Assembly (NCBI GenBank): GCA_910580225.1
Contig: CAJTXE010000043.1
Span: forward strand, 1 to 34,796
Length of the DNA: 34,796 nt
Source: an uncultured Acetatifactor sp.
GTDB taxonomy: Bacteria > Bacillota > Clostridia > Lachnospirales > Lachnospiraceae
Reading direction: 5' to 3'
Below are positions 6,629-15,935 of this stretch, piece by piece. The notes beneath the pieces were generated by a model that was not told the DNA's origin, ran no database searches, and saw nothing but the letters and a program-made list of their open reading frames with translations. Position numbers and translations under genes: made by a program. Every line of letters starts with the position of its first letter. Positions within the stretch are counted from its first letter, which is position 1.

Positions 6629-8593
6629 TCAGCCAAATCGTCCGCGCAGAATCTCCTGCAGACGTTCCGGCTCTACCGGCTTGGAACAATGTTCATTCAT
6701 CCCGGCTTCCCTGGAGAGCCGGATATCCTCCACAAAAGCGTTTGCTGTCATGGCCACGATCCAGATACTCTCAGCATCTGCCCTGTCCAGTTGCCGGATC
6801 TGCTTTGTCGCCTCATACCCGTCCATCACAGGCATCTGGATATCCATAAAAATGATGTCATACCAGCCTTCCGGTGAGGTTACAAAACGCTCCAGAGCCT
6901 CTGCTCCATTATCAGCCACCTCTACCTGCACTCCGAACATTGACAGCATTTCCATGGCAATCTCCTGGTTCAGCTCAATATCCTCCACCAGGAGCACACG
7001 ATATTTACTGTAATCCGAATCTTCATTTCCCTGCTGTCCCTCCTGCTCCCGGTCGCTGTCGGTGAGCTCTGACAGCGTGGCAATGAGCCGGCTTCGGAAC
7101 AGCGGGCAGGGTACAAATGCGTTTACACCGGCTCGCACTGCCCGATACTCAATCTGTGCCCAATCCTCCTCTGAAACCAGTACAATGGGAAAATTTGTCC
7201 CCGCCAGCTGACGCACATGAGCCACCAGCTCCAGCACAGACATATCCTCCAGAACCTGCCCCACCAGTATGGCATCCGGCATATGGGATTCATATTGAGC
7301 TTCTGTCAGCCAGGTTACAGTCTCCAGTCCGCTCCTGGTGCGGATCAGCGTTACACCACATGCTTCCAGGCAAGCGGATATCTGCGCTGCACGATCCTCC
7401 CGGCTCTCAGCCACCAGAATCATGCCCCCGGCCGGAAGCGCTGTCTCCTTTCGGTTCTGCGGATCCACCGCAACAGGCAGCGTCACATGAAAGCTGCTTC
7501 CTTCCCCTTCCTTACTTTCCACCGTGATCTCACCGCCCATGCGGTCCACGAGATTTTTGACGATAGCCATACCCAGCCCGGTTCCCTCTATCTTACTGAT
7601 GGTAGTATTATTCACCCGCTCAAAGGGCAGAAAAATTTTCTCTAAAAAGGCTTCGCTCATGCCTATACCATTGTCTTCACATATAAAATCCAGAAACAGC
7701 GCCTTCTCCTCAGTCGGTTCCGCTTCTGCTGCCGCCTTCTGATACTGGCTGAAGCACACTGAAATTACACCGTTATTCTGTGTGTATTTTATTGCATTTC
7801 CAATGATATTTACCATTACCTGCCGCAGACGAAGCGGGTCTCCCAACAGGCTTTCCTCATAGATTTTCCCAATCTCTATCTGCAGGCTCTGATTTTTCTG
7901 TGCTGCCTGCGGACGTAATATCACCGCAAGATCATGCACCAGATCTGCCAGGGAGAAAATCTCCTCATTTAATGTCAGACGTCCGCTGTCTATACGTGAC
8001 ATATCCAGAACATCATTCACCAGGCTCATCAAATGCCCTGATGCAGTCTTGATCTTCATCAGGCAGTTCTGCACTCGTGGCTTTTCGTCAATATGAGCCA
8101 AGCCAATGGAAGTCATACCTACGATGGCATTCATCGGTGTTCGAATGTCATGGGACATATTGGACAAAAAACTGCTCTTCGCCTGATTCGCCGCTTCGGC
8201 TGCTTTCAGGGCATCCTCCAGCGCCGCATTCATATGTTCCAGCTGCGCAATACGCTGTCTTCTATTAACAGCAGTATCCAGTATCCACAGCTCATGTTCT
8301 TCGTCTAATTCTGCTGTCGTCACTTCCAGCTGCTTAACCACCTGTTCAGGGTTGGCTGCAAACAATGCTTCCGGTGCCAATCCTGACAACTCACTGGCCA
8401 TACTGTCTGCATACAAAATCCGCGCCTCACCATCCTGGCAGCGCTCAACCACTAGATGCCCTTTATTCTCATTCAAATCCCTGTTTCCCATACTTTGTAT
8501 ACCCATCGATTCTGCTCTCTGCAGCCGGCCTTCTTTCGGCAGGTGCACCTCCAACTGTTCCCGTTCCGCCCTCTTAAGCGCGTCCCATACCAT
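6629..8593 (-). CDS. Soluble hybrid sensor histidine kinase with pseudo-receiver and receiver
   Basis: The 654-residue protein has no membrane segment. Residues 45-110 look like a degenerate PAS module, followed by a coiled coil. HisKA has phospho-acceptor His148 in SHDIRTPMNAI. HATPase_c has the N box (NIIGNAIKY, N265), DNGIGM (307) and GTGLGM (337). Residues 390-510 keep a receiver-like fold but lack the phospho-acceptor aspartate and the lysine, so this is a pseudo-receiver. The last 125 residues are a complete receiver with Asp584 in FMDIQMPVMDG and Lys638. It begins 24 bases after the large kinase gene. Because it cannot sense outside signals directly, it probably relays or integrates within this operon. 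Confidence 0.92.
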   Translation of the reverse strand: MVWDALKRAEREQLEVHLPKEGRLQRAESMGIQSMGNRDLNENKGHLVVERCQDGEARILYADSMASELSGLAPEALFAANPEQVVKQLEVTTAELDEEHELWILDTAVNRRQRIAQLEHMNAALEDALKAAEAANQAKSSFLSNMSHDIRTPMNAIVGMTSIGLAHIDEKPRVQNCLMKIKTASGHLMSLVNDVLDMSRIDSGRLTLNEEIFSLADLVHDLAVILRPQAAQKNQSLQIEIGKIYEESLLGDPLRLRQVMVNIIGNAIKYTQNNGVISVCFSQYQKAAAEAEPTEEKALFLDFICEDNGIGMSEAFLEKIFLPFERVNNTTISKIEGTGLGMAIVKNLVDRMGGEITVESKEGEGSSFHVTLPVAVDPQNRKETALPAGGMILVAESREDRAAQISACLEACGVTLIRTRSGLETVTWLTEAQYESHMPDAILVGQVLEDMSVLELVAHVRQLAGTNFPIVLVSEEDWAQIEYRAVRAGVNAFVPCPLFRSRLIATLSELTDSDREQEGQQGNEDSDYSKYRVLLVEDIELNQEIAMEMLSMFGVQVEVADNGAEALERFVTSPEGWYDIIFMDIQMPVMDGYEATKQIRQLDRADAESIWIVAMTANAFVEDIRLSREAGMNEHCSKPVEPERLQEILRGRFG

Positions 8594-8617
8594 TGTCCTC
8601 TGTCATTTGCCGCACCA

Positions 8618-11600
8618 TCAAAGCTGACAGAACCCTGTTCCGCTCCGGAGCACCTGATTCAATGTGCTATACAGCTTATCCACCTCTACCGGTTTGGACA
8701 AGTGCCCATTCATGCCGCATTCCACTGATTTCTTCAGATCATCATCAAACGCGTTGGCAGACATTGCCACGATGGGGATAGTATGGCAGTCCTCCCGCTC
8801 CATGCTGCGGATCCGGCGCGTAGCCTCCAGTCCATCCATAACCGGCATCATGATATCCATCAGGATCACATCATAGGTGCCCGGAGGGGCAGTTTGAATC
8901 CTTTCCACTGCCTGCGCTCCATCCCCCACACGATCCACCTGAAAATCACATTCTTCCAGCAGACATTGGGCAATCTCCGCGTTAATCTCGTTATCCTCTA
9001 CTACCAGGATTCGATACCCTGCAAAAGAAAAGTTTTCTTCACTGGCTTCTGCTGACCTGTCCTCTCCCGGAGGCAGCAGAATGGAAAAGCTGAAAGTACT
9101 GCCTTCTCCAGGCTCACTTTCCAGACTGATATTGCTCCCCATCATCTGCACCAGCCGACTGCTGATGGAAAGCCCTAACCCGGTGCCCTGCTGCTTTGAC
9201 GGATTCCGGTCCACAGCCTGCTCAAACGAACGGAACACTCTGTCCTGATCCTCTTTTGCAATTCCTACACCGGTATCACTCACGGCAAAATAGACGATTC
9301 CTGTATCCTCATTTTCTCTCACACACAGCCGGATTTTACCCTTGGATGGTGTAAATTTTACCGCATTGCCCAGCAAGTTAATCAGTACTTGGCTGATCCG
9401 CATACAGTCCGCCTGGAACCAGGTATGGGACAGTTGAATTTCCTGTACAAACTCGATGTTTTTGGCTGCCGCCTGTGTTGAAATGAGCTCCCGGATGGTA
9501 TCCAGCATCTCGTATATATTAAAATGCTCCGATTCCAGCTTCATCTTACCGCTCTCGATCTTGGACATATCCAGGATGTCATTGATCAGGCCCAGCAGAT
9601 AATTTGATGATGTGCGTATCTTCTGCAGGCAATCCATAATCCTCTCCTGATTCTGATCCTGCTGCAGAGCGATTGCTGTCATACCGATGATACCATTCAT
9701 GGGTGTCCGGATCTCATGACTCATACGTGAGAGAAATTCCGACTTGGCATTGCTGGCAATATCATGCTGTTCTTGATTCAGCTGCCCCTGGATTACTCTT
9801 CCAAGCTCAGCCAATCCATGCTGCTCCTCCGGATTGTTCACAAATTGCTGTGCAATTCCCAGTATACAGATATTTCCCATATAGTTTCCGTTGTCCTGCA
9901 TGGGCAGCACCACCCCCTGCTGTCCCGGTTCTATGTTCAGAAAGCATTGCAACACAGGATTGTCACTGTCCTCCACTGAGATATATTTTATTTCATCCAC
10001 TCCCAGCCAGTTGTGAAAATCTGCCTTCTCCTCTTCCCGGTATTTCCTGACACCATTTTTTATCGTTCCACCGTCTCTATGCCACTGATATTCCAAATAG
10101 TTGGAATTAAAATCAGCACGAAGTACAGATACCAACACATCGCTGGCCTTGCAGAACCTGCCGATCTTACGAATCATCAGCTGCATCTGCGCCGGAAAAT
10201 CCGCCCCTTTTCCGAACAGATTCAATGCTATGGATACCAAATTGACTTCATCTCCATAGTCAAGGCTGTTAATCTGCCTCCCCTGCAGAGCAGGCAGTTC
10301 TCCGCGTTCTCCCTCCGGAATATCCTCATAGAATAGATACGGCCTGACACTGCCGGGCTTTACATGATTCCGGGCCAGCCTGGCCATGCAAATCAACCTT
10401 CCGGCAGTCTGTTCCTGTGTGCCGCAAGCCAGACCTGCGTATACTTCCACACAAAACAACGCTCTGTCAAATCCTGCCTCGATTTTCCCAAACAATACTT
10501 CCATAAAATCCGCTGCCTGCGCCCTGGAACAGCCCTCCAGCCACAAAACAAAGTCATCTCCGTCCAACCGCAGAGCCACAGTCTGCCGCTTTGTCTTCTC
10601 TGTATAATCTGTGCAGCTGCTGCGGATCAGACACCCGATCTCCTCCAGAATCATATCTCCGAATACAATTCCGTTTTTCTCATTGCTCTCCTTCAGGCGG
10701 CTTAAAAAGAGATTGATCATAATACCGTCACTGCCTTCACAGCCCACGGCATTGTGCTGCCTTCTACGGCATTCCTGCAGGTGTTCCATCCCTGCGCCGA
10801 AAACATAAAGACCTGTAATTCCGTCTGTTGTATTTTTTCGATACTGTTCTTCTTCTTTCTCCTTTTCCTCCTGAATGTCACGAAGACTTCCCACCAGCTT
10901 CCTGCGGTGCCCCTCAGTACCATAAACTACACTGCAGGAGAGCAGCATCCACTTAAAATCCGAATCTGCAGGCCATTTCATCCTAAACTCTACTGACAGT
11001 CTGTCACCCTTGCTCTGTAAAGCCGCAACCGCCGCTTCCCTGTCCTCCTCATAGATACAATTGGGATTAATAAAGGCACTGGAAAACTCTTCGCAGGGCC
11101 ATCTCCCGCTCATAGTTTTGTGATTTACGATATCCAGCTCGTGCCTTTCGAAATCATAGGAAAAAAATACATCCTTCGAAGACTCCAGCGCCATACGATA
11201 CCGTTCCTTCTCCTCCAGAAGAATATTCTCTGCCTCTGTCTGCAGATCTGTCAGATTCTTCACCACATCATACAGCCCGTCAATCTCCAGAATATTTGAT
11301 GGTTTAAATGCCGCAAGACCGGCCTTACCGCCGCTGATACAGTGCATCAGATACTGTACCGGCCTTGTGAGATGTTTTACCATAATAGAAATGCCGAATA
11401 CTCCGAAAATCAGTCCTGCCAGAACAGCAACCACCATCCAGATATAGAGCTGACGGCTCATTCCGAACAAATCCCCTTCCGTATCCAGCCCTATCAGTAC
11501 CCAATCCGTATTTTCATAGGGCACATTATTGCTGTAGAGCTTCAGCGGGCAGGCAACAGCATAAAGCTTCTGGCCGCCCAGCCGAATGTCCTCCACCTGG

Positions 11601-12577
11601 GAAAGTCCGCCGTAATCCGTCTCCTTCAGGAAAAATGACTCCTGCGCGGAACATACCAGATTATAAAGAACCCCCTTACCTACCAATGGCCGGTAACAAT
11701 CGTTCTCCTGTCTGAGCGCCAACATATAACCTGACTGCTGCGAATCATTCAATTCCACTACAGGAAAGTAATCATTTAATTCTCTGTCCGAAATCTCCAC
11801 ACCCAGCACGCCATATACCTGTCCCTCATACCGGAGCGGAACGGAATAGGTAATCATTTTATATGAATCCGTAATCCCTTTCCCCAGGGAAAAAGGAAGT
11901 GACCAATATCCCAGATCTGCCGTGTCTGCATCAACGTGTTCTGTCCCTGCACGCCAAGGTTCATAAAAATAACGATCTGCCTCACTCTTCCCGGCACCGT
12001 CCATGGAAAATCGGGTAGTCCATGTGGTATCAAGCGGAATATTCCACTGTCTGGACAGTTCTTTACTGCCCCGTGCCAACAACAGATCACTGTAATTCGC
12101 AGAATGAGTATCCGGGTCGGAATCACGGAGAAAAAACCCCATGAAATCCGCTTTATTGTGCATATCATCCCCTGTCAGAATCAGAAAGATACCTGTGGTG
12201 GTATTATTCTGCAGCTGGCTTAGGCACTTTGGAAAGCTCTTTTCCAGAAAACGCCCCTTCAGTTCATCCGATGCCAGAAGCTCTCCCACCCGTATATTTT
12301 CGCTTTCCAGAAAAGTTTCCAGCAGGATAGCCATACTCTCCTCTTCTTCCCGGACAGACACCCACCGCTGGTTCATATCATTCTGCAGAATCACCTTTCT
12401 GTTCTCCACCAACCGGCTCATCATGCCGCTGGAATACTCCTCCAGCATGGCTGTCGTTCTTCTGACCACCAAAGTACCCATGGTGATGATACTCTGTACC
12501 AGCATGATAACGATCAAAGGAACCAGAAAAATCTTAAATATGGTTGTTTTTTTCCTTCTTTGACGTTTTTCTCCCAT
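8618..12577 (-). CDS. Membrane hybrid sensor kinase: dCache-like, PAS, degenerate GGDEF, GAF, HisKA, HATPase, receiver
   Basis: This very large 1319-residue sensor has a first membrane helix at about 13-38 and a second at about 378-400. They enclose a roughly 340-residue extracellular region of double-Cache type. Inside follow a PAS region (about 455-570) and a GGDEF-like domain (about 580-750) with RLDGDDF in place of RxGGDEF, hence probably inactive. Then come a GAF-like domain (about 775-930), HisKA (His954 in SHEIRTPMNGI), HATPase (N1071, DTGVGI, GTGLGL) and a receiver with Asp1241 and Lys1295. It starts 17 bases after the solute-binding lipoprotein gene, with AAGGGG before the ATG. That tight link suggests the lipoprotein presents ligand to the extracellular domain. 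Confidence 0.92.
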   Translation of the reverse strand: MGEKRQRRKKTTIFKIFLVPLIVIMLVQSIITMGTLVVRRTTAMLEEYSSGMMSRLVENRKVILQNDMNQRWVSVREEEESMAILLETFLESENIRVGELLASDELKGRFLEKSFPKCLSQLQNNTTTGIFLILTGDDMHNKADFMGFFLRDSDPDTHSANYSDLLLARGSKELSRQWNIPLDTTWTTRFSMDGAGKSEADRYFYEPWRAGTEHVDADTADLGYWSLPFSLGKGITDSYKMITYSVPLRYEGQVYGVLGVEISDRELNDYFPVVELNDSQQSGYMLALRQENDCYRPLVGKGVLYNLVCSAQESFFLKETDYGGLSQVEDIRLGGQKLYAVACPLKLYSNNVPYENTDWVLIGLDTEGDLFGMSRQLYIWMVVAVLAGLIFGVFGISIMVKHLTRPVQYLMHCISGGKAGLAAFKPSNILEIDGLYDVVKNLTDLQTEAENILLEEKERYRMALESSKDVFFSYDFERHELDIVNHKTMSGRWPCEEFSSAFINPNCIYEEDREAAVAALQSKGDRLSVEFRMKWPADSDFKWMLLSCSVVYGTEGHRRKLVGSLRDIQEEKEKEEEQYRKNTTDGITGLYVFGAGMEHLQECRRRQHNAVGCEGSDGIMINLFLSRLKESNEKNGIVFGDMILEEIGCLIRSSCTDYTEKTKRQTVALRLDGDDFVLWLEGCSRAQAADFMEVLFGKIEAGFDRALFCVEVYAGLACGTQEQTAGRLICMARLARNHVKPGSVRPYLFYEDIPEGERGELPALQGRQINSLDYGDEVNLVSIALNLFGKGADFPAQMQLMIRKIGRFCKASDVLVSVLRADFNSNYLEYQWHRDGGTIKNGVRKYREEEKADFHNWLGVDEIKYISVEDSDNPVLQCFLNIEPGQQGVVLPMQDNGNYMGNICILGIAQQFVNNPEEQHGLAELGRVIQGQLNQEQHDIASNAKSEFLSRMSHEIRTPMNGIIGMTAIALQQDQNQERIMDCLQKIRTSSNYLLGLINDILDMSKIESGKMKLESEHFNIYEMLDTIRELISTQAAAKNIEFVQEIQLSHTWFQADCMRISQVLINLLGNAVKFTPSKGKIRLCVRENEDTGIVYFAVSDTGVGIAKEDQDRVFRSFEQAVDRNPSKQQGTGLGLSISSRLVQMMGSNISLESEPGEGSTFSFSILLPPGEDRSAEASEENFSFAGYRILVVEDNEINAEIAQCLLEECDFQVDRVGDGAQAVERIQTAPPGTYDVILMDIMMPVMDGLEATRRIRSMEREDCHTIPIVAMSANAFDDDLKKSVECGMNGHLSKPVEVDKLYSTLNQVLRSGTGFCQL

Positions 12578-12594
12578 CTACCCCTTACACATCC

Positions 12595-14049
12595 TTACTT
12601 GCTTACCGCAGATTTTAGTGCGTCACAAAAAGAACTGTACCACTCCTCAAAAGCACTTTCCGTCACATAGGGCGCTGCCGCTTCCTCCAAGCTCTTTCCC
12701 TCCTTCAGCGCCGCGGCTACGGCCGCTCTGTCCTGGACTGCCTGATCGGCAAGGTGATACTCCAATATCTTTCTGGCGGCAGAACCGTTTTTAAAACTCT
12801 TGTTGGTGTACAACTTCATGTCTTGTATCTGCTCAAAAACAGTGGTCAGACAGTCATAAGTCTTGGGCGGCACCTGCAGCTGCTGATTTTCTATAGCCTG
12901 ATCCAGTTCTTCTACACTGTTCGCGCCCTTCTGTACCGGCATATAACCAGATACACAGCCAAACTGCAGATTATTCTCCGTCTCTGTAAACCATTTCAGA
13001 AATTCTACTGCCGCATACTCGTGCTTTTCGTCAGATTTACTCACCACCATGCCTGCTCCCTGCTGTACGGCATAGTGTTCTCCTCCTTGAAAGACAGGCG
13101 CAGGCATTACAATGTAGTCAATCGGATAACTTCGGTCTTCCAATTCCACCTGTGCGGGAAAATACATGGCGGAGGAGGTGGAACCTGTATATGCCAGCAG
13201 ATCTCCCGTCTTCACATCATCAGAGCGAAAAGAACCATATGCGGCAAAATACCCTTTTACCATAGGCACATAATAATTCTCCCAGAGACGATACAATTCT
13301 TCCCTGGGGGTATGTAAAATTACTTCCCCGTTTTCCACCTGGAAGATCTCCACCCCCATCTGCTGCATCCCGATAATAAAATAGTTCGCAACGGCATCTC
13401 TGCCGTAAAATGCTTTGCCGTCATTGGGAATATCCGGTGTCTGACTGTCTGTCCACTCGTAATAAGCACGGGCTACATCAAGGACACCCTCTATGGTCCT
13501 TAAATCTTCCAGCGAAACACCTGCTGCTGCCGCGAATGGCTCCCAGTCCGTCTTGTTGATCATCATGATCTCAGTAGATTTAGCCGTGGGAAAAATGCGC
13601 AATGTGCCGTCCGCGGCAATACGGCCTTCTTCTATATAAGAATCCACATATTGCTCCAATTCTTCCTGATCCAGATAATCGGACAGATTCGCCAGAGCGC
13701 CCTGCTGTTCCGCTTCATATGCGGTATCAGCATAAGAGGAAAAAATATCCGGCATCATGTCAGCCCCCACTTTTCCGTTGATGGCATCCCTCACTGCCTG
13801 CTCCAGATCTGACACGGACCCCTGACTGTAGCTCTGTACAAAAATTCCTTTTTCCCGCCCCTCAGTATCGTTAAATTCTTCTATCAGCGTATCAAAAGCA
13901 GCCTGCTGAGAACCGTTGTAATAATGCCATATGGTCAAAGATACCGGATTTGCTGGATCCAGCGGGCTCTTATCTCCGCAGCCAGATAAGCTGGCCATTA
14001 AAGCGGCGGCCAGACAGAACGCAGCTGCACGTCTTCCTGTATGTTTCAT
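12595..14049 (-). CDS. Extracellular solute-binding lipoprotein, apparently dedicated to signalling
   Basis: A 484-residue family 1-type substrate-binding protein. The signal peptide ends in the lipobox LSGC, with Cys24 as lipidation site. The mature part opens with VSLTIWHYYNGSQQAAFDTL, typical of sugar-binding proteins of CUT1 importers. ATG 14049 is chosen because it gives a standard lipoprotein signal. An ATG at 14097 lies upstream of the -10 box and cannot be used, while one at 14070 remains possible. No permease or ATPase gene is nearby; instead it is first in an operon with two hybrid kinases and an HD-GYP protein. A role as ligand-presenting co-receptor is inferred, by analogy with LuxP/LuxQ and TorT/TorS. 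Confidence 0.88.
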   Translation of the reverse strand: MKHTGRRAAAFCLAAALMASLSGCGDKSPLDPANPVSLTIWHYYNGSQQAAFDTLIEEFNDTEGREKGIFVQSYSQGSVSDLEQAVRDAINGKVGADMMPDIFSSYADTAYEAEQQGALANLSDYLDQEELEQYVDSYIEEGRIAADGTLRIFPTAKSTEIMMINKTDWEPFAAAAGVSLEDLRTIEGVLDVARAYYEWTDSQTPDIPNDGKAFYGRDAVANYFIIGMQQMGVEIFQVENGEVILHTPREELYRLWENYYVPMVKGYFAAYGSFRSDDVKTGDLLAYTGSTSSAMYFPAQVELEDRSYPIDYIVMPAPVFQGGEHYAVQQGAGMVVSKSDEKHEYAAVEFLKWFTETENNLQFGCVSGYMPVQKGANSVEELDQAIENQQLQVPPKTYDCLTTVFEQIQDMKLYTNKSFKNGSAARKILEYHLADQAVQDRAAVAAALKEGKSLEEAAAPYVTESAFEEWYSSFCDALKSAVSK

Positions 14050-14087
14050 ATCAGTTTCTTTCCCTCCCATTTTATATATTTCTTTCC

Positions 14088-14116
14088 ATTCTAGCATACC
14101 CTTCCTGCATTTTCAA
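14088..14116 (-). promoter_or_regulatory. Promoter of the SBP-kinase-HD-GYP operon
   Basis: On the minus strand TTGAAA (14111-14116), 17 bases and TAGAAT (14088-14093), with TG one base before the -10. The expected RNA start near 14081 gives a leader of about 32 bases to ATG 14049. No other good promoter was seen in the three gaps of 17 to 40 bases downstream. Confidence 0.75.
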
Positions 14117-14134
14117 TCTTAAGCGTTCAGGAAT

Positions 14135-14181
14135 GCAAAAATAGCGGAATTGCCGCCAAAAACCTGCAATTCCGCGTTTTG
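14135..14181 (-). terminator. Terminator after the anti-sigma gene
   Basis: GCGGAATTGC (14144-14153) and GCAATTCCGC (14166-14175) form a 10-base stem. On the minus strand it is followed by TATTTTTGC. It separates the sigma/anti-sigma unit from the downstream sensing operon. Confidence 0.85.
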
Positions 14182-14251
14182 TATTCAAACCGGTCCCTCC
14201 GTTCCTGTAACTTCGGCCTGGACATGCTCTGTCATTTCTGTCCAGATCGTT

Positions 14252-15184
14252 CTATTTCCATAATCCTTCCAGCACCTCTGCAGGTATTTCAAACTCAACA
14301 GTTCCCATATACATAGGCGCCACATCTCCCTCATTAAATCCGATCACTATATTTCCCTTCTCATTGAGATAAAAGGAAGTCTCATCCGTAATGGATTTGA
14401 AATTCCATTCTTCAATATCGTAATTCAGCCAGTATACAACGGACTCGTCTGCATCCATCTGTGCCTGCATCTGTTCCTTAATATTATCACTGATGGCTGT
14501 GATATAATCCGCATCCTCGGCAAACAGATCCTTCAGTTCCAGACGTTTTCCCGTATTTAAGTCAATGGTATAAAAATAGTTCCAGGCATAACCGCTTCCT
14601 GCTCCCTGATAACACATTAACTTCAGCGTAAAATAATCCTGCGTAGTGGTGAGTACCTCTCCTTTTACCAGTACATCCTGATACCCCTCCTCATATGCCA
14701 ATCCTGCTTCAAATTCCGCTATTAATTCATCCGAGATCTTCTTGATTTCCTCATTGATTTCTTCCGCTGTCCGGTTCAATGTATCCTGCACCGCCTGATC
14801 TTCTGTCTGATCCCCAATCTGTATCTCCGGCACATCAATATCCGCCATATTTCTATCCGTTTCATAAGAGTAATTGCGGAATGTTACCACCCCCACCAGC
14901 TGCCCGATCACGGGTATCTGTTCCATAGCATGGGCAACGGAAGCCGACGTATTGGGTAATATGACAAAGATTCCCATCATCACTGCCGCCATTGCCGCTG
15001 TTCTTACCATCCATTTCTTATTGTTTTCTCTCTTATTTATCTTCTTCGCCTCCTCCATTTTCTGCCGCAGTCTCGCCACCTGCATGTCGGACATTTCCGT
15101 TTCCTGATAAACCTTTTTCATGCGGAAAAGTTCTTTTTCTACTTTTTCATTCAGTTCTTTTCTCTCTGAGAAATTATAGACCAT
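14252..15184 (-). CDS. RsiV-like anti-sigma factor with DUF3298 domain
   Basis: The 310-residue protein has a charged cytoplasmic N-terminal segment of about 58 residues, one membrane helix (about 59-77) and an extracellular C-terminal region. The last 140 residues match the RsiV/DUF3298 pattern (YFTLKL, YAWNYFYTIDLNTGKRLELK, DLF, NEKGNIVIGFNEGDVAP, VEFEIP). In Bacillus subtilis RsiV this domain binds lysozyme and triggers proteolysis that frees SigV. AAAGGAGG four bases before ATG 15184 sets the start; the 102 bases between this and the sigma stop are non-coding. Pairing with the ECF gene just upstream makes an anti-sigma role likely. Lysozyme as the signal is only an inference from the family. 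Confidence 0.88.
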   Translation of the reverse strand: MVYNFSERKELNEKVEKELFRMKKVYQETEMSDMQVARLRQKMEEAKKINKRENNKKWMVRTAAMAAVMMGIFVILPNTSASVAHAMEQIPVIGQLVGVVTFRNYSYETDRNMADIDVPEIQIGDQTEDQAVQDTLNRTAEEINEEIKKISDELIAEFEAGLAYEEGYQDVLVKGEVLTTTQDYFTLKLMCYQGAGSGYAWNYFYTIDLNTGKRLELKDLFAEDADYITAISDNIKEQMQAQMDADESVVYWLNYDIEEWNFKSITDETSFYLNEKGNIVIGFNEGDVAPMYMGTVEFEIPAEVLEGLWK

Positions 15185-15286
15185 ATTGCCTCCTTTTCTG
15201 ATTTTGCCGGGAAGTGGTTCTCCCGCTGTTCTCCTTCCGACCAAGTCCCGTTTTCCTGCCCCTCTTCTCCTTCACAGTTCCGATTC

Positions 15287-15865
15287 TCATCCTCGTCCGG
15301 CACGCTTCTGCATTCCGGAAGAACAATATGCCTCAGAATCTGTTTTCTGTTCTTCCTGACCGGATTCATCTGCCAGAATTCCCTGCAGTTTTTTCAGGCC
15401 GCGGTATAATCTGCTTTTTATGGTATTGACGTTCTCCTCCAAAATATCAGCGATTTCCTCCAGCTTTTTGTCCTCAAAATACTTCAGTATAATCACTGCT
15501 CGGTCACTCTCTGTAAGCGTGTCCAGCGCTCGCTGCAGATCCACATTTGCATAGCTGTCCATGGCCCCTGCTTCCACTCCGTTATCCTGCTGCATTTCCT
15601 CGTAGGACAGACATCTTGGCGTCTTTAAATATCCGAAACACTCGTTCAGCATAATACGGTACACCCATGTTTCCGCATATTCCGGTTTCTTCAGCGTGTG
15701 ACTGCTTCTCAGTGCTTTATATGCCCCATTCTGTACAATGTCACAGGCATCTGCCTCGTTATGGACATAGCTGTAAGCAAGACGGTAATATCGGTTATAT
15801 TTTTCCAAAATGATCTGTTCTACCAGATTCCTGCTTGTCTTCTCTCTTTTTCCGGGAAAAAACAA
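15287..15865 (-). CDS. ECF RNA polymerase sigma factor, SigV-like
   Basis: A roughly 192-residue group 4 sigma factor. Region 2 includes AYSYVHNEADACDIVQNGAY and the DNA-melting helix with ETWVYRIMLNECF. Region 4 is LTESDRAVIILKYFED, then EEIADILEENVNTIKSRLYR. It directs polymerase to stress promoters and is expected to be held by the RsiV-like protein encoded next. I place the start at TTG 15863-15865, because the ribosome site AAGGAGG (15874-15880) is eight bases from it. The GTG at 15872-15874 overlaps that site and could not be served by it. The C-terminal tail past region 4 is polar and probably disordered. Confidence 0.9.
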   Translation of the reverse strand: MFFPGKREKTSRNLVEQIILEKYNRYYRLAYSYVHNEADACDIVQNGAYKALRSSHTLKKPEYAETWVYRIMLNECFGYLKTPRCLSYEEMQQDNGVEAGAMDSYANVDLQRALDTLTESDRAVIILKYFEDKKLEEIADILEENVNTIKSRLYRGLKKLQGILADESGQEEQKTDSEAYCSSGMQKRAGRG

Positions 15866-15898
15866 TTTCTCCACCTCCTTCGTATTTTTCTGTAAGAT

Positions 15899-15927
15899 TA
15901 GATCATCTACAGGTTGAAAAAGTTTCT
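15899..15927 (-). promoter_or_regulatory. Candidate ECF-type autoregulatory promoter
   Basis: On the minus strand AGAAAC followed by TTTTT (15922-15927 onward), 17 bases from the last C, then GATCTAA (-10 region, 15899-15904). This resembles the GAAAC / CGTCTA pattern of ECF sigma factors of the SigV/SigX/SigW type, rather than TTGACA/TATAAT. It lies 33 bases before the sigma start codon. Confidence 0.6.
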
Positions 15928-15935
15928 CCTTTATT

